Origin: MVYY01 sp012517575
GTDB taxonomy: Bacteria; Bacteroidota; Bacteroidia; Bacteroidales; Paludibacteraceae
Assembly: GCA_031629035.1 (NCBI GenBank)
Contig: JAVLUG010000006.1
Coordinates: forward strand, 56,729-120,728
Reading direction: 5' to 3'
DNA length: 64,000 bases
Position numbers and translations under genes: made by a program. The notes under the pieces were generated by a model. That model was not told the DNA's origin and made no database searches. It saw only the letters and a program-made list of their open reading frames with translations. This document shows, one piece after another, positions 15,546-25,354 of this stretch. How positions within the stretch are numbered: the stretch's first letter is position 1; every line of letters begins with the position of its first letter.

Positions 15546-16727
15546 ATGGAGTCATTTTTCAGAACGCATCAATATTTGGTTGAACATGTACAATCTCCTG
15601 TGAGGAGAAGTTTGCTGGATGAAATAGACTGGTCTGACCGATTGATAGGGATAAAAGGAAGTCGCGGCGTGGGAAAAACCACTTTTTTACTGCAATATGC
15701 AAAGGATTTTTTCAAGCCGAATGAACCAAGTTGTTTGTATATCAATTTCAACAATTTATACTTTACTGCTCATACTTTGGTTGAATTTGCAGAGCGTTTT
15801 GTGAAACAGGGAGGACGTACGTTGTTGATAGATCAAACTTTCAAGTACGAAAACTGGTCAAAGGAACTGCGTGAATGTTATGAGCGGTTCCCTGAGCTCA
15901 AAATTATTTTTAGCGGTTCGTCAGTCATGCGTTTGAAGGAAGATAATGAAGATTTACAAGACGTTGTAAAAGTATATAATTTAAGAGGTTTTTCCTTTCG
16001 GGAATTTTTGAATTTGCAGGCTGGGACAAACTTTCAGGCAATTGATTTAGAAGATATTTTAAAAAATCACGTACCGATAGCAAATGAAATTTGCAGTAAA
16101 ATCGATCCTTTGCTTTATTTTCAGGATTACCTACATCACGGTTATTATCCGTTTTTTTTGGAACAGCGAAATTTTTCGGAAAATCTGCTGAAAACCATGA
16201 ATATGATGATTGAAGTTGATATTCTTCTAATCAAGCAAATAGAATTAAAATATCTTTCAAAAATCAGGAAATTGCTTTATTTACTTATGATCAGCGCTCC
16301 TGCAACTCCGAACATAAGCCAGTTGAGTTGCGAAATTCAAACTTCGAGGGCGACCATTATGAATTACATAAAGTATCTCAAAGATGCCCGACTTTTGAAC
16401 TTGCTGTATAACGACAGTGAACAATTTCCCAAAAAACCTCATTTGATATATGTTCACAATACGAATTTGATGCATGCCGTTATGCCGGGAAATATCGACA
16501 GATTATCAGAAATAAAAACATTTTTGTATAATTCCCTGCATGCGAAATATAAAGTTAACGCCGGAAAATATCATTCCGATTTTACTGTTGATGAACAATA
16601 TACATTTAAATGCGAGCTAAATTCAAATATTTCCAAACAACATTCAAAATTAATTTTTGCAACCGATCAACTCAAAATTGGGAAAAAGAATGAAATTCCA
16701 ATTTGGCTCTTCGGTTTTTTATACTAA
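15546..16727 (+). CDS. AAA-family ATPase with DUF4143-like C-terminal domain
   Basis: The P-loop GSRGVGKTTFLLQYA (about 38-52) is followed by a Walker B-like strand (RTLLIDQTFKYENW) and a sensor strand (LKIIFSGSSVMRL), as in the AAA_14 group. The C-terminal half has a winged-helix segment (NISQLSCEIQTSRATIMNYIKYLKDARLLNLLY) and DUF4143-like strands. Such ATPases are widespread in Bacteroidetes; their substrate is unknown, and some have been compared to archaeal ATPases. I prefer ATG 15546 to the GTG at 15543, which adds one residue. A strong promoter lies immediately upstream, and the gene appears to be its own unit before nifJ. Confidence 0.87.
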   Translation: MESFFRTHQYLVEHVQSPVRRSLLDEIDWSDRLIGIKGSRGVGKTTFLLQYAKDFFKPNEPSCLYINFNNLYFTAHTLVEFAERFVKQGGRTLLIDQTFKYENWSKELRECYERFPELKIIFSGSSVMRLKEDNEDLQDVVKVYNLRGFSFREFLNLQAGTNFQAIDLEDILKNHVPIANEICSKIDPLLYFQDYLHHGYYPFFLEQRNFSENLLKTMNMMIEVDILLIKQIELKYLSKIRKLLYLLMISAPATPNISQLSCEIQTSRATIMNYIKYLKDARLLNLLYNDSEQFPKKPHLIYVHNTNLMHAVMPGNIDRLSEIKTFLYNSLHAKYKVNAGKYHSDFTVDEQYTFKCELNSNISKQHSKLIFATDQLKIGKKNEIPIWLFGFLY

Positions 16728-16772
16728 ACCAAATAATAAAATATAGTAAAAACCCAAATAAATCACAACACA

Positions 16773-19700
16773 ATGGCAAAACAGAAAAAATTCATAACTT
16801 GTGATGGAAATCAGGCAGCAGCCCATATCGCTTATATGTTTAGCGAAGTGGCAGCCATTTATCCCATCACACCTTCTTCAACTATGGCAGAATATGTTGA
16901 TGAATGGGCAGCAAACGGAAGAAAAAATATTTTCAATGAAAAACTTCAAGTTCAGGAAATGCAATCGGAGGCCGGCGCTGCCGGAGCCATGCATGGAGCT
17001 TTGCAAGCAGGAGCTTTGGCTACTACTTTCACAGCATCTCAAGGCTTGTTGCTGATGATTCCAAATATGTATAAAATTTCCGGCGAACTCTTGCCGGGCG
17101 TTTTTCATGTTTCGGCACGTTCTATTGCTGCACAAGCTTTATCGATATTTGGTGATCATCAGGATGTTATGGCCGTTCGACAAACCGGCTGTGCCATGTT
17201 TGCTACCGGTTCGGTTCAGGAAATCATGGATATGGCTGCTGTGGCCCATTTATCGGCTATCAAATCACGTGTTCCGTTTGTTCACTTTTTTGACGGATTC
17301 CGTACTTCACACGAAATTCAAAAAATTGAGCAACTGGATCAAGAAGATTTAATTCCATTAATTGATCAAGAAGCATTGAAAGCTTTTCGCAATCGCGCAC
17401 TCAATCCTGAAAAACCTGTTATAAGAGGTACGGCTCAGAATCCCGATATTTATTTTCAGGCTCGTGAAGCTGCCAATCCTTTTTATGATGCTGTTCCGGA
17501 AATTGTAGAAGATTACCTGAACAAATTGGGAGAAATTACAGGAAGAAAACATGGTTTGTTTGATTATTACGGAGCTCCGGACGCTGATAGAGTAGTCATT
17601 GCTATGGGATCGGCAACTGAAGCCATAAAAGAAGGAGTTGACTATTTAAATGCTAAAGGTGAGAAAGTCGGTCTGATTTCTGTGCATCTTTACCGTCCCT
17701 TTTCTGCAAAACACTTTTTGTCGGTACTACCCGAAACAGCAAAACGCATTTGTGTGTTGGATCGTACCAAAGAACCTGGAGCTTTGGGAGAACCACTTTA
17801 CCTTGATGTAAAAGATGTCCTTTATGCTAAATCCAATCAACCAATTGTTGTTGGAGGTAGATATGGACTTTCTTCCAAAGATTTTACACCAGCTCAGGTT
17901 TTAGCAGTTTATGAAAATTTGGCTCTTCCCGAACCAAAAAACCATTTCACGGTCGGTATTGTTGACGATGTTACCTATACGTCTCTTCCACTGAGAGAAG
18001 AAATTTCAATGGGTGGAAAAGGGATATTTGAAGCAAAATTCTATGGTATCGGTTCGGATGGAACAGTAGGCGCAAACAAAAATTCCATTAAAATAATTGG
18101 TGACAATACCGATAAATATTGTCAAGCTTATTTCTCTTACGATTCAAAAAAATCCGGAGGATTTACCTGTTCGCATCTTCGTTTTGGCGACAAACCCATT
18201 CGTTCTACTTATCTGGTAACAACTCCCGATTTTGTAGCTTGCCATGTTCAGGCTTATCTCAGACTTTACGATGTTACCAAAGGTCTGAAGAAAAACGGAA
18301 CCTTCCTGCTAAATACAATCTGGGACGAAGAAGAAGTGAAGAAAAATCTTCCCGTGAAAGTTAAGAAATATCTGGCAGCCAACAATATTAATTTTTATAT
18401 TATTAATGCTACCAAAATAGCACAGGAAATTGGCTTGGGAAATAGAACCAACACCATTCTTCAATCTGCATTTTTCAAAATTTCAAATGTTATTCCTTAC
18501 GAATTGGCAGTTGAAAAAATGAAATACGCCATCAACAAGACTTACGGCAAAAAAGGTGAAGACATAGTAAACATGAACTATGCCGCTGTTGATCGCGGAG
18601 GAGAATATGTAAAAGTTGAAGTTCCAAGCAGCTGGGCAAATCTGGAAGAAGAAAAGGGAATGGAAGAAAACTTTCCTCCTTTCATTCGTGAAGTGGTAAT
18701 GCCAATCAATGCTCAGGCTGGTGATGATCTCCCTGTTTCTGTTTTCAAGGGACGCGAAGATGGAACTTGGGATTCCGGAACTGCAAAATATGAAAAACGT
18801 GGCGTAGCCGCATTCGTTCCCGTTTGGAATTCGGCAAATTGTATTCAGTGCAACGAATGTGCATTTGTTTGCCCTCACGCAGCTATTCGTCCTTTTGTTT
18901 TAGACGAAACCGAACAAGCAAAAGCGCCTTTCACAGATACAATAAAAGCCAATGGAAAACAGTTTGTCGGTATGACTTACCGCATTCAGGTTGATGTTCT
19001 CGATTGCATGGGATGTAAAAACTGTGCTGATATTTGTCCTGGAACAAAAGGCAATAAAGCACTTACAATGGTACCAATAGAAACGCAATATGATAATCAG
19101 AAAAACTGGGATTTCTGTATATCTGAAGTGAAATCCAAACAGCATTTGGTGGACGTAAAAATGAATGTAAAAAATTCGCAGTTGGCTACACCTTTGTTTG
19201 AATTTTCAGGTGCTTGTGCCGGTTGTGGAGAAACACCCTATGTTAAATTAATAACTCAGCTTTTTGGTGATAGAGAGTTGGTGGCCAATGCCACAGGATG
19301 TAGTTCCATTTATTCTGCTTCTGCACCTTCAACACCTTATACAACCGACGAAAATGGACACGGTCCTGCTTGGGCAAATTCGCTGTTTGAAGATAATGCC
19401 GAATTCGGTTACGGAATGGAACTTGCTACCGAAGTAATGCGCGACAGACTCGAAAGAAACATGAAAGAAGCAATAGAAGGCGATTGCTGTTCTGATGAAT
19501 TGAAAGCTCTCTTTGCCGAATGGATCGAAAACAAGGAAGATGCTGAAAAAACGAAAGAATTGGCTGCCAAAATCACACCTCTTCTAAGTAATTGTGATTG
19601 TGAACATTGCCGGAAAATTTCTGAACTTTCACATTATCTTGTAAAAAAATCGCAGTGGATTATAGGAGGAGATGGTTGGGCTTACGACATTGGCTATGGA

Positions 19701-20303
19701 GGATTGGATCATGTAATAGCTTCCGGCAAAAATGTCAATATTTTAGTCTTGGATACAGAAGTTTATTCCAATACAGGTGGACAATCGTCAAAATCTACTC
19801 CAATTGGTGCGGTTGCAAAATTTGCATCTGCCGGAAAGAGAATTCGTAAAAAAGATTTGGGTATGATGGCTATGACTTATGGTTATGTTTATGTAGCACA
19901 AATTGCTATGGGAGCCAGCAAGGCACAAACACTCAAAGCTATTCGAGAAGCAGAAGCTTATAACGGACCATCGGTAATTATCGCCTATTCTCCATGTATC
20001 AGCCATGGTATCCACAATGGTATGGAAAAAGCTCAGGAAGAACAGGAACGAGCAGTAGAATGCGGTTACTGGCAGTTGTATCGTTACAATCCTGACTTGG
20101 AAGCAGAAGGGAAAAATCCTTTTGTGCTCGATTCAAAAGAACCTCAATGGGAAAAATTCCAAGATTTTCTGAAAGGCGAAATTCGTTATACTTCTTTAAT
20201 GAAACAATTCCCTGCCGAAGCTCAGGAATTGTTCATTGCTGCCGAAAACAATGCAAAATGGCGATACAAAATGTATAAGCAAATGGCCGAGAGACAATTT
20301 TGA
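16773..20303 (+). CDS. nifJ: Pyruvate:ferredoxin (flavodoxin) oxidoreductase, single-chain
   Basis: PFOR oxidatively decarboxylates pyruvate to acetyl-CoA and CO2 with electrons to ferredoxin, a central reaction of strict anaerobes. The 1176-residue chain is the usual homodimeric form. It begins with the pyrimidine domain (CDGNQAAAHIAYMFSEVAAIYPITPSS), carries two [4Fe-4S] motifs (CIQCNECAFVC near 690, CMGCKNCADIC near 745), the cluster-binding CAGCGETPY, and the TPP-binding GDGWAYDIGYGG (about 966) with NTGGQSSKSTP. The start follows an A-rich leader, and the gene ends before a strong terminator at 20326-20363. Confidence 0.98.
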   Translation: MAKQKKFITCDGNQAAAHIAYMFSEVAAIYPITPSSTMAEYVDEWAANGRKNIFNEKLQVQEMQSEAGAAGAMHGALQAGALATTFTASQGLLLMIPNMYKISGELLPGVFHVSARSIAAQALSIFGDHQDVMAVRQTGCAMFATGSVQEIMDMAAVAHLSAIKSRVPFVHFFDGFRTSHEIQKIEQLDQEDLIPLIDQEALKAFRNRALNPEKPVIRGTAQNPDIYFQAREAANPFYDAVPEIVEDYLNKLGEITGRKHGLFDYYGAPDADRVVIAMGSATEAIKEGVDYLNAKGEKVGLISVHLYRPFSAKHFLSVLPETAKRICVLDRTKEPGALGEPLYLDVKDVLYAKSNQPIVVGGRYGLSSKDFTPAQVLAVYENLALPEPKNHFTVGIVDDVTYTSLPLREEISMGGKGIFEAKFYGIGSDGTVGANKNSIKIIGDNTDKYCQAYFSYDSKKSGGFTCSHLRFGDKPIRSTYLVTTPDFVACHVQAYLRLYDVTKGLKKNGTFLLNTIWDEEEVKKNLPVKVKKYLAANNINFYIINATKIAQEIGLGNRTNTILQSAFFKISNVIPYELAVEKMKYAINKTYGKKGEDIVNMNYAAVDRGGEYVKVEVPSSWANLEEEKGMEENFPPFIREVVMPINAQAGDDLPVSVFKGREDGTWDSGTAKYEKRGVAAFVPVWNSANCIQCNECAFVCPHAAIRPFVLDETEQAKAPFTDTIKANGKQFVGMTYRIQVDVLDCMGCKNCADICPGTKGNKALTMVPIETQYDNQKNWDFCISEVKSKQHLVDVKMNVKNSQLATPLFEFSGACAGCGETPYVKLITQLFGDRELVANATGCSSIYSASAPSTPYTTDENGHGPAWANSLFEDNAEFGYGMELATEVMRDRLERNMKEAIEGDCCSDELKALFAEWIENKEDAEKTKELAAKITPLLSNCDCEHCRKISELSHYLVKKSQWIIGGDGWAYDIGYGGLDHVIASGKNVNILVLDTEVYSNTGGQSSKSTPIGAVAKFASAGKRIRKKDLGMMAMTYGYVYVAQIAMGASKAQTLKAIREAEAYNGPSVIIAYSPCISHGIHNGMEKAQEEQERAVECGYWQLYRYNPDLEAEGKNPFVLDSKEPQWEKFQDFLKGEIRYTSLMKQFPAEAQELFIAAENNAKWRYKMYKQMAERQF

Positions 20304-20325
20304 TGAATTTTATCAATTAATAAAC

Positions 20326-20363
20326 AAAGAGCTGTTCGTATTTTAATGGACAGCTCTTTTTAT
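20326..20363 (+). terminator. Terminator downstream of nifJ
   Basis: AAAGAGCTGT (20326-20335) pairs with ACAGCTCTTT (20350-20359), the stem can extend by two more pairs, and TTTTT follows. Confidence 0.85.
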
Positions 20364-20392
20364 TTTTCTGATAATGAGCATATTATTTGAAT

Positions 20393-20423
20393 TTTGAAAA
20401 TTAAGAGAAAAGTAGTAAATTTG
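20393..20423 (+). promoter_or_regulatory. Bacteroidetes promoter of efp
   Basis: TTTG (20393-20396), a 19-base spacer and TAAATTTG (20416-20423) match the consensus exactly. The leader to the efp ATG is about 70 bases. Confidence 0.75.
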
Positions 20424-20498
20424 CAAACCTTTTTACAAACAGATCAGTTATCTTCTAAATTAAAAAAATCAATCATTTACCTTTGAATAAAATAATCT

Positions 20499-21068
20499 AT
20501 GGCTACTACTGCAGACATTAAAAACGGCATGTGCATCGAACTTGATGGACAGTATTATATCATTACTGAATTTCTTCACGTCAAACCGGGAAAAGGAGCT
20601 GCTTTTGTCCGTACAAAATTAAAAAATGTTGTAACCGGCAGAACAATCGATAAAACTTTCAATGCTGGCGTCAAGATTGATGAGGTGCGTATCGAACGTC
20701 GTCCTTATCAGTATCTTTATCAGGATGATTTGGGATATAACTTTATGAACAACGAAACATACGAACAGGTTTCCGTAAACAAAGAAATAATTAATGGAGT
20801 AGATTTTCTCAAAGAAGGAATGATCTGTGACGTGGTAACTCATGCACAAAGTGAAACAATTCTTTATGTGGATCTGCCAACACACGTTACTTTGCAAGTT
20901 ACTTATACCGAACCCGGATTGAAAGGCGATACTGCCACCAATGCCACTAAACCTGCTACCGTTGAAACAGGAGCCACAATTCGTGTTCCCCTTTTTATTA
21001 ACGAAGGAGAATTCATTAAGGTCGACACCCGGGATGGTTCGTATGTAGAACGAGTAAAAACTGCTTAA
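20499..21068 (+). CDS. efp: Translation elongation factor P
   Basis: EF-P binds between the P and E sites of ribosomes stalled at polyproline and promotes peptide-bond formation. The 189-residue length and three OB/KOW-like domains fit. MATTADIKNGMCIELDGQYYIITEFLHVKPGKGAAFVRTKLKN holds the loop with the modifiable Lys in PGKGAA (Lys33), and VDTRDGSYVERVKTA is the typical C-terminus. The gene has its own promoter and a terminator at 21112-21146, so it is monocistronic. Confidence 0.98.
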   Translation: MATTADIKNGMCIELDGQYYIITEFLHVKPGKGAAFVRTKLKNVVTGRTIDKTFNAGVKIDEVRIERRPYQYLYQDDLGYNFMNNETYEQVSVNKEIINGVDFLKEGMICDVVTHAQSETILYVDLPTHVTLQVTYTEPGLKGDTATNATKPATVETGATIRVPLFINEGEFIKVDTRDGSYVERVKTA

Positions 21069-21111
21069 CAGAAAACTCAAAAATCGTTTTTCAAAATATT
21101 TCCACTTAAAA

Positions 21112-21146
21112 GTCTGCCGAACAAATTCGTTTGGCAGATTTTTTTA
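21112..21146 (+). terminator. Terminator downstream of efp
   Basis: TCTGCCGAAC pairs with GTTTGGCAGA around a short loop and is followed by a T-run. A -7-like box (TATCTTTG, 21147-21154) lies directly behind it and may serve dgkA. Confidence 0.8.
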
Positions 21147-21181
21147 TATCTTTGTGAATCAGCAATGATACTTTTTATTAA

Positions 21182-21556
21182 ATGACCATGAATAAAATAC
21201 TTGCCGGATTTATATTTGCAGGAAAAGGAATCCGAACCGCTTTCATTTCGGAAAGAAATTTGAAAATCCAAACATGCTTCGTTGTGTTGGTCATTCTTTC
21301 TGGGTGGGTACTGCATATCAGTATTATAGAATGGTTGATTTGTTTTTTATGCTTTGGGTTGGTTATCGGTGCAGAACTGATGAATACTTCCGTTGAAAAA
21401 CTGGTAGATTTGGCTTCGCCTCAATTTCATCCGCTGGCAGAAAAAGTCAAAGACATTGCTGCAGGGGCTGTATTGTTTAATTCTGTCATTGCGGCAATTA
21501 TCGGTTTGATAATTTTTGTCCCAAAAATTTGGGAATTTATTGTTCTTCTGATTTAA
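21182..21556 (+). CDS. dgkA: Diacylglycerol/undecaprenol kinase family protein (DgkA)
   Basis: This small integral membrane kinase has 124 residues, the family length, with three hydrophobic helices (about 38-55, 57-75 and 95-120). The N-terminal FAGKGIRTAFISERNLKIQ and the catalytic motif GAELMNTSVEKLVDL (about 62-76) are diagnostic. Gram-positive-like members phosphorylate undecaprenol to recycle the lipid carrier, whereas E. coli DgkA uses diacylglycerol; the substrate here cannot be told from sequence. Met1 or Met3 (ATG 21188) can be the start. A -7-like box lies 28 bases upstream. Confidence 0.9.
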   Translation: MTMNKILAGFIFAGKGIRTAFISERNLKIQTCFVVLVILSGWVLHISIIEWLICFLCFGLVIGAELMNTSVEKLVDLASPQFHPLAEKVKDIAAGAVLFNSVIAAIIGLIIFVPKIWEFIVLLI

Positions 21557-21608
21557 TTTTGATTGAAGTCTAATTTTTTTCAGTGTGTTCATTCGAAACC
21601 AAAGCCTT

Positions 21609-22304
21609 ATGAAAAACAACTTGATAATTGACTTTATCAACCTTATGTACCCGAATCTTTGCCTCATTTGTGGAGAAAATCTGATGAAAAACGAAGATTA
21701 TCTTTGCATGAATTGCCTGCACCAAATTCCCAAAACAAATTATCATCTTTTGCCCGAAAATCCTATTGAAAAACGCTTCTGGGGAAAAGCTGATGTGTTC
21801 AGGGCTACTTCTTTTTTCTTTTTTCAAAAAGGTTCTCTTTTTCAAAAGCTTATTCACGAACTCAAATACAACGGAAACAAAGAAATTGGCGAATCCTTAG
21901 GAAAATATGCCGGCGCAGATTTGATAAGTTCAGCTGATTTTTGCACGATAGATATGATCGTGCCTGTACCATTGCATCCAAAAAAATTTGCCAAAAGAGG
22001 TTACAATCAAAGTGAGTGGATTGGCAAAGGTTTATCGAGCGTACTGCAAAAACCACAAATCACCAACAATTTAGTTCGCATCAAAGAAAATACAACCCAG
22101 ACGAAAAAATCGGTTTACGAAAGATTTGAAAATACGGAAGGAATTTTTGATTTGAAAGACAACTTGATGTTCTGCAACAAACACATACTGTTGGTTGATG
22201 ATGTATTAACTACCGGTTCTACGCTGGAAGCCTGTGTGCATGCACTCGAAAAAACCGAAAACAAAAATATTAAAATCAGTATTTTTACTTTGGCAGTTGC
22301 TTAA
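21609..22304 (+). CDS. ComF-family phosphoribosyltransferase-like protein
   Basis: An N-terminal zinc-ribbon (CLICGENLM... CMNCL) precedes a PRTase domain with the PRPP-loop pattern HILLVDDVLTTGSTLEACVHAL (about 191-212) and the PVPLHPKKFAKRGYNQSEWIGKGLS segment, as in ComF/GntX proteins of about 230 residues. ComF is needed for DNA uptake in some competent bacteria, but many non-competent species carry it, so its role here is open. I prefer ATG 21609 to the in-frame GTG 21585, which would add eight unconserved residues. A macro-domain gene follows after 14 bases. Confidence 0.88.
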   Translation: MKNNLIIDFINLMYPNLCLICGENLMKNEDYLCMNCLHQIPKTNYHLLPENPIEKRFWGKADVFRATSFFFFQKGSLFQKLIHELKYNGNKEIGESLGKYAGADLISSADFCTIDMIVPVPLHPKKFAKRGYNQSEWIGKGLSSVLQKPQITNNLVRIKENTTQTKKSVYERFENTEGIFDLKDNLMFCNKHILLVDDVLTTGSTLEACVHALEKTENKNIKISIFTLAVA

Positions 22305-22318
22305 ATTTAATCACAATC

Positions 22319-22849
22319 ATGAAAAACAGAATTGAAATCGTTAAGAGCGATATTACAAAACTTCACGCAGATGCCATAGTAAATGCTGCCAATCGAACTT
22401 TGTTGGGCGGAGGAGGTGTAGACGGTGCTATTCATCAAGCTGCAGGACATGAACTGTTGGAAGAATGTAAAAAACTGGGCGGATGCTATACAGGTGAGGC
22501 AAAAATTACCAACGGATATCATCTCCCTTCAAAATATGTTATTCATACTGTTGGACCTGTATGGCGAGGCGGAGATAAAGGTGAACCGGAATTATTGGCT
22601 AAGTGCTATAAAAACTGCATGCTTTTAGCAAAAAAATATCAAATTCACACTTTGGCCTTTCCATCCATAAGCACCGGTATTTACGGCTATCCCATAGAAA
22701 AAGCAAGTGTCATTGCGTTGCAGGAAATCGTAAAATTCTTAAAAAACGAAGAAATACCCGAGAAAGTTATTATTGTTTGTTATAGCGACCATGATTATCA
22801 AATCTACTTGCAAAACTTCAATCGAATATTAACTTCCGAAAAAAATTGA
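22319..22849 (+). CDS. Macro-domain protein, O-acetyl-ADP-ribose deacetylase-like (YmdB type)
   Basis: This 176-residue single macro domain has the ADP-ribose loop VNAANRTLLGGGGVDGAIHQAAG (about 21-43) and the phosphate loop FPSISTGIYGYP (about 118-129). The N-terminal IEIVKSDITKLHADAIVNAAN is typical. Members hydrolyse O-acetyl-ADP-ribose or remove ADP-ribose from targets in the cytosol. It is probably co-transcribed with the ComF gene upstream. Length and motifs match well; the precise substrate is inferred from the family. Confidence 0.93.
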   Translation: MKNRIEIVKSDITKLHADAIVNAANRTLLGGGGVDGAIHQAAGHELLEECKKLGGCYTGEAKITNGYHLPSKYVIHTVGPVWRGGDKGEPELLAKCYKNCMLLAKKYQIHTLAFPSISTGIYGYPIEKASVIALQEIVKFLKNEEIPEKVIIVCYSDHDYQIYLQNFNRILTSEKN

Positions 22850-23035
22850 TTTTCTCTTCACTTCCTCTCCATTTCCTTTCTATTTCTGACAATAAAGATT
22901 GCCGAATACTGAAAATTCTACTAAATAATTTGTATCCAATTGTTTGTATTTCTGTTTTTTGGATATATTGTTCCAAACTCGGAAAACTCGGAAAAATGTT
23001 ATAATTTTGTAAATTGAAATTTAAAAAGCAAAAGA

Positions 23036-23992
23036 ATGGGACTTATCAATTTATTCAACAAAAACAAGGATAAAAACGAAAATTTGGAACAAGGATTACA
23101 AAAGACCAGAGAAAGCGTTTTTTCCAAAATATCACGGGCAGTAATCGGGAAATCGAAAGTAGATGACGAGGTTCTCGATAAGTTGGAAGAAGTTCTTATC
23201 AGTTCCGACGTTGGCGTTGAGACCACTTTGCGAATCATTGAAAGAATAGAAAAACGTGTGGCTCGTGATAAATATGTGAATACCAATGAACTAAACAATA
23301 TATTGAAAGAAGAAATTGCCGCACTTCTTTCTGAAAACAATACGGAAGTCTTCTCCGATTTTACCGGCGAATTGCCTGCCAAACCTTATGTGATCATGGT
23401 TGTGGGCGTAAATGGAGTGGGGAAAACTACTACTATTGGAAAACTTGCTTACCAGTTTAAACAGGCTGGGAAAAAAGTTTATTTGGGAGCTGCCGATACT
23501 TTTCGTGCTGCTGCTATTGAACAATTAGTGGTTTGGGGGCAACGTGCGGGTGTTCCGGTCATCAAACAGCAAATGGGATCCGATCCGGCTTCTGTGGCTT
23601 TTGATACTCTTTCCTCGGCCAAAGCCAATGATGCCGATGTGGTCATTATCGACACAGCAGGCCGTTTGCACAATAAAGTGAATTTGATGAACGAGCTCTC
23701 GAAAATCAAAAACGTAATGAAAAAAATTGTTCCCGATGCTCCTCATGAAGTATTACTGGTTCTCGACGCTTCTACCGGTCAAAATGCTTTCGAGCAGGCC
23801 AAGCAATTTACCAAAGCTACCGATGTCAATGCTTTGGCTATAACAAAACTTGATGGAACAGCCAAAGGTGGTGTAGTAATTGGTATTTCCGATCAATTTA
23901 AAATCCCTGTGAAATACATAGGTTTGGGTGAAGGAGTTGACAACCTGCAACTGTTTGATAGAAATGCTTTTGTCGATTCGTTGTTCGAATGA
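23036..23992 (+). CDS. ftsY: Signal recognition particle receptor FtsY
   Basis: FtsY is the SRP receptor GTPase that docks ribosome-nascent chains at the membrane. The 318-residue form lacks the long acidic A domain of E. coli, as in most Bacteroidetes, and begins with a short amphipathic stretch (MGLINLFNKNK). The NG domain shows G1 GVNGVGKTTTIGKLA (about 123-137), DTFRAAAIEQL, G3 DTAGRLHNK, G4 TKLDGTAKGG and the C-terminal IGLGEGVDNLQLFD. A -7-like TAATTTTG lies at 23002-23009. The gene is followed by rimO after 52 bases. Confidence 0.97.
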   Translation: MGLINLFNKNKDKNENLEQGLQKTRESVFSKISRAVIGKSKVDDEVLDKLEEVLISSDVGVETTLRIIERIEKRVARDKYVNTNELNNILKEEIAALLSENNTEVFSDFTGELPAKPYVIMVVGVNGVGKTTTIGKLAYQFKQAGKKVYLGAADTFRAAAIEQLVVWGQRAGVPVIKQQMGSDPASVAFDTLSSAKANDADVVIIDTAGRLHNKVNLMNELSKIKNVMKKIVPDAPHEVLLVLDASTGQNAFEQAKQFTKATDVNALAITKLDGTAKGGVVIGISDQFKIPVKYIGLGEGVDNLQLFDRNAFVDSLFE

Positions 23993-24044
23993 TTTTTTTA
24001 ATTTAAGCTTTTGAATTAATGTTTTTTACCGATTCAATTTCAGC

Positions 24045-25334
24045 ATGAAAAAAACTGTTGATGTCATCACACTGGGTTGTTCTAAAAATCTTGTCGATTC
24101 TGAGTTGTTAATGCGGCAATTTGAAGCGTTGGGTTATCAGGTTCGTCATGATGATGAAAATCCAAAGGGTGAAATTGTTATTATTAATACTTGTGGGTTT
24201 ATCGGCGATGCCAAAAAGGAAAGTATTCGTACCATCCTTCAGTTTGCCGAAAGAAGACAAAAAAATAAAATTGATAAATTATTTGTAATGGGCTGTTTGT
24301 CTCAACGTTACCAACATGAATTGCAAAACGAAATACCGGAAGTAGATAAATTTTATGGAAAATTCAATTTTAACGAAATTTTGACTGATTTAGGACAGGA
24401 ATTTCGGGCTGATTTACGTTGGGAACGTTCGTTGACAACACCCTCACATTATGCGTATATTAAAATTTCGGAAGGCTGCAACCGAACTTGTTCATATTGT
24501 GCCATTCCTTTGATTACCGGCCGACATCGCTCACGTCCCATGGAAGAAATCATTGGTGAAGTTCAGAGCCTTGTCAACAAAGGAGTGAAAGAATTTCAGC
24601 TTATCGCTCAAGATTTAAGCTATTATGGCGCCGACCGATATAAGTCGTTGAAATTGCCCGAACTGGTTGAACGGTTGTCCGATATTCAGGGAGTTGAATG
24701 GATAAGATTACACTACGCTTATCCTGCCCAATTTCCTTATAATTTGCTGAAAGTAATGCGGGAACGCGAAAATGTTTGCAAATATCTGGATATTGCTCTT
24801 CAACATATCAGCGACAAAATGCTGAAATTAATGCGAAGAAATTTTACCAAACAGGAGACTTTTGACTTGATTGAAACAATCAGAAATGAAGTTCCCGGTA
24901 TTCATATTCGTACAACCATGCTGCTGGGACATCCCGGAGAAACGGATGAAGATGTGGAAGAACTGAAAGAATTTATCGAAAAAATTCGATTCGAAAGATT
25001 GGGCGCATTCGCTTTTTCCAACGAAGAAGGTACGTATGCCTTTGAAAATTATCAGGATATTGTATCTGAAGAAGTAAAATTAAGAAGAGTTGACGAAATT
25101 ATGGCTATTCAGCAAAAAATTTCAGCTGAAATCAATCAAACAAAAATCGGCCGTAAACTGAAAGTCATCATCGACCGGCAGGAAGGTGAAAATTTCATTG
25201 GACGGACGGAATTCGATTCGCCCGAAGTTGATCCTGAAGTAATAATATCGGCCAATACGCCGGGTATCGAAATTGGTAATTTCTATCAGGCTGAAATTAT
25301 CGATGCAGATGAATATGATTTATATGCCAAATAA
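24045..25334 (+). CDS. rimO: Ribosomal protein S12 (Asp88) methylthiotransferase RimO
   Basis: This radical-SAM enzyme adds a methylthio group to Asp88 of ribosomal protein S12. The 429-residue chain has an N-terminal UPF0004 domain (VITLGCSKNLVDSELLMRQF, with cysteines at about 10, 46 and 80), the radical SAM CNRTCSYC motif near 145-152, and a C-terminal TRAM domain (about 368-429). The CSKNxVDSE sequence distinguishes RimO from MiaB. It follows ftsY on the same strand and precedes an HU gene by 20 bases, suggesting one transcript. Confidence 0.97.
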   Translation: MKKTVDVITLGCSKNLVDSELLMRQFEALGYQVRHDDENPKGEIVIINTCGFIGDAKKESIRTILQFAERRQKNKIDKLFVMGCLSQRYQHELQNEIPEVDKFYGKFNFNEILTDLGQEFRADLRWERSLTTPSHYAYIKISEGCNRTCSYCAIPLITGRHRSRPMEEIIGEVQSLVNKGVKEFQLIAQDLSYYGADRYKSLKLPELVERLSDIQGVEWIRLHYAYPAQFPYNLLKVMRERENVCKYLDIALQHISDKMLKLMRRNFTKQETFDLIETIRNEVPGIHIRTTMLLGHPGETDEDVEELKEFIEKIRFERLGAFAFSNEEGTYAFENYQDIVSEEVKLRRVDEIMAIQQKISAEINQTKIGRKLKVIIDRQEGENFIGRTEFDSPEVDPEVIISANTPGIEIGNFYQAEIIDADEYDLYAK

Positions 25335-25354
25335 TTATCTGAAAAAAATACAAA

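Noticed and set aside
20619..21080. Long minus-strand frame opposite efp
   Set aside because: It is the shadow of the efp gene in another frame; its translation shows no family pattern.
22979..22997. Tandem CTCGGAAAA repeat before ftsY
   Set aside because: Only two copies of nine bases; no link to a known regulatory element.
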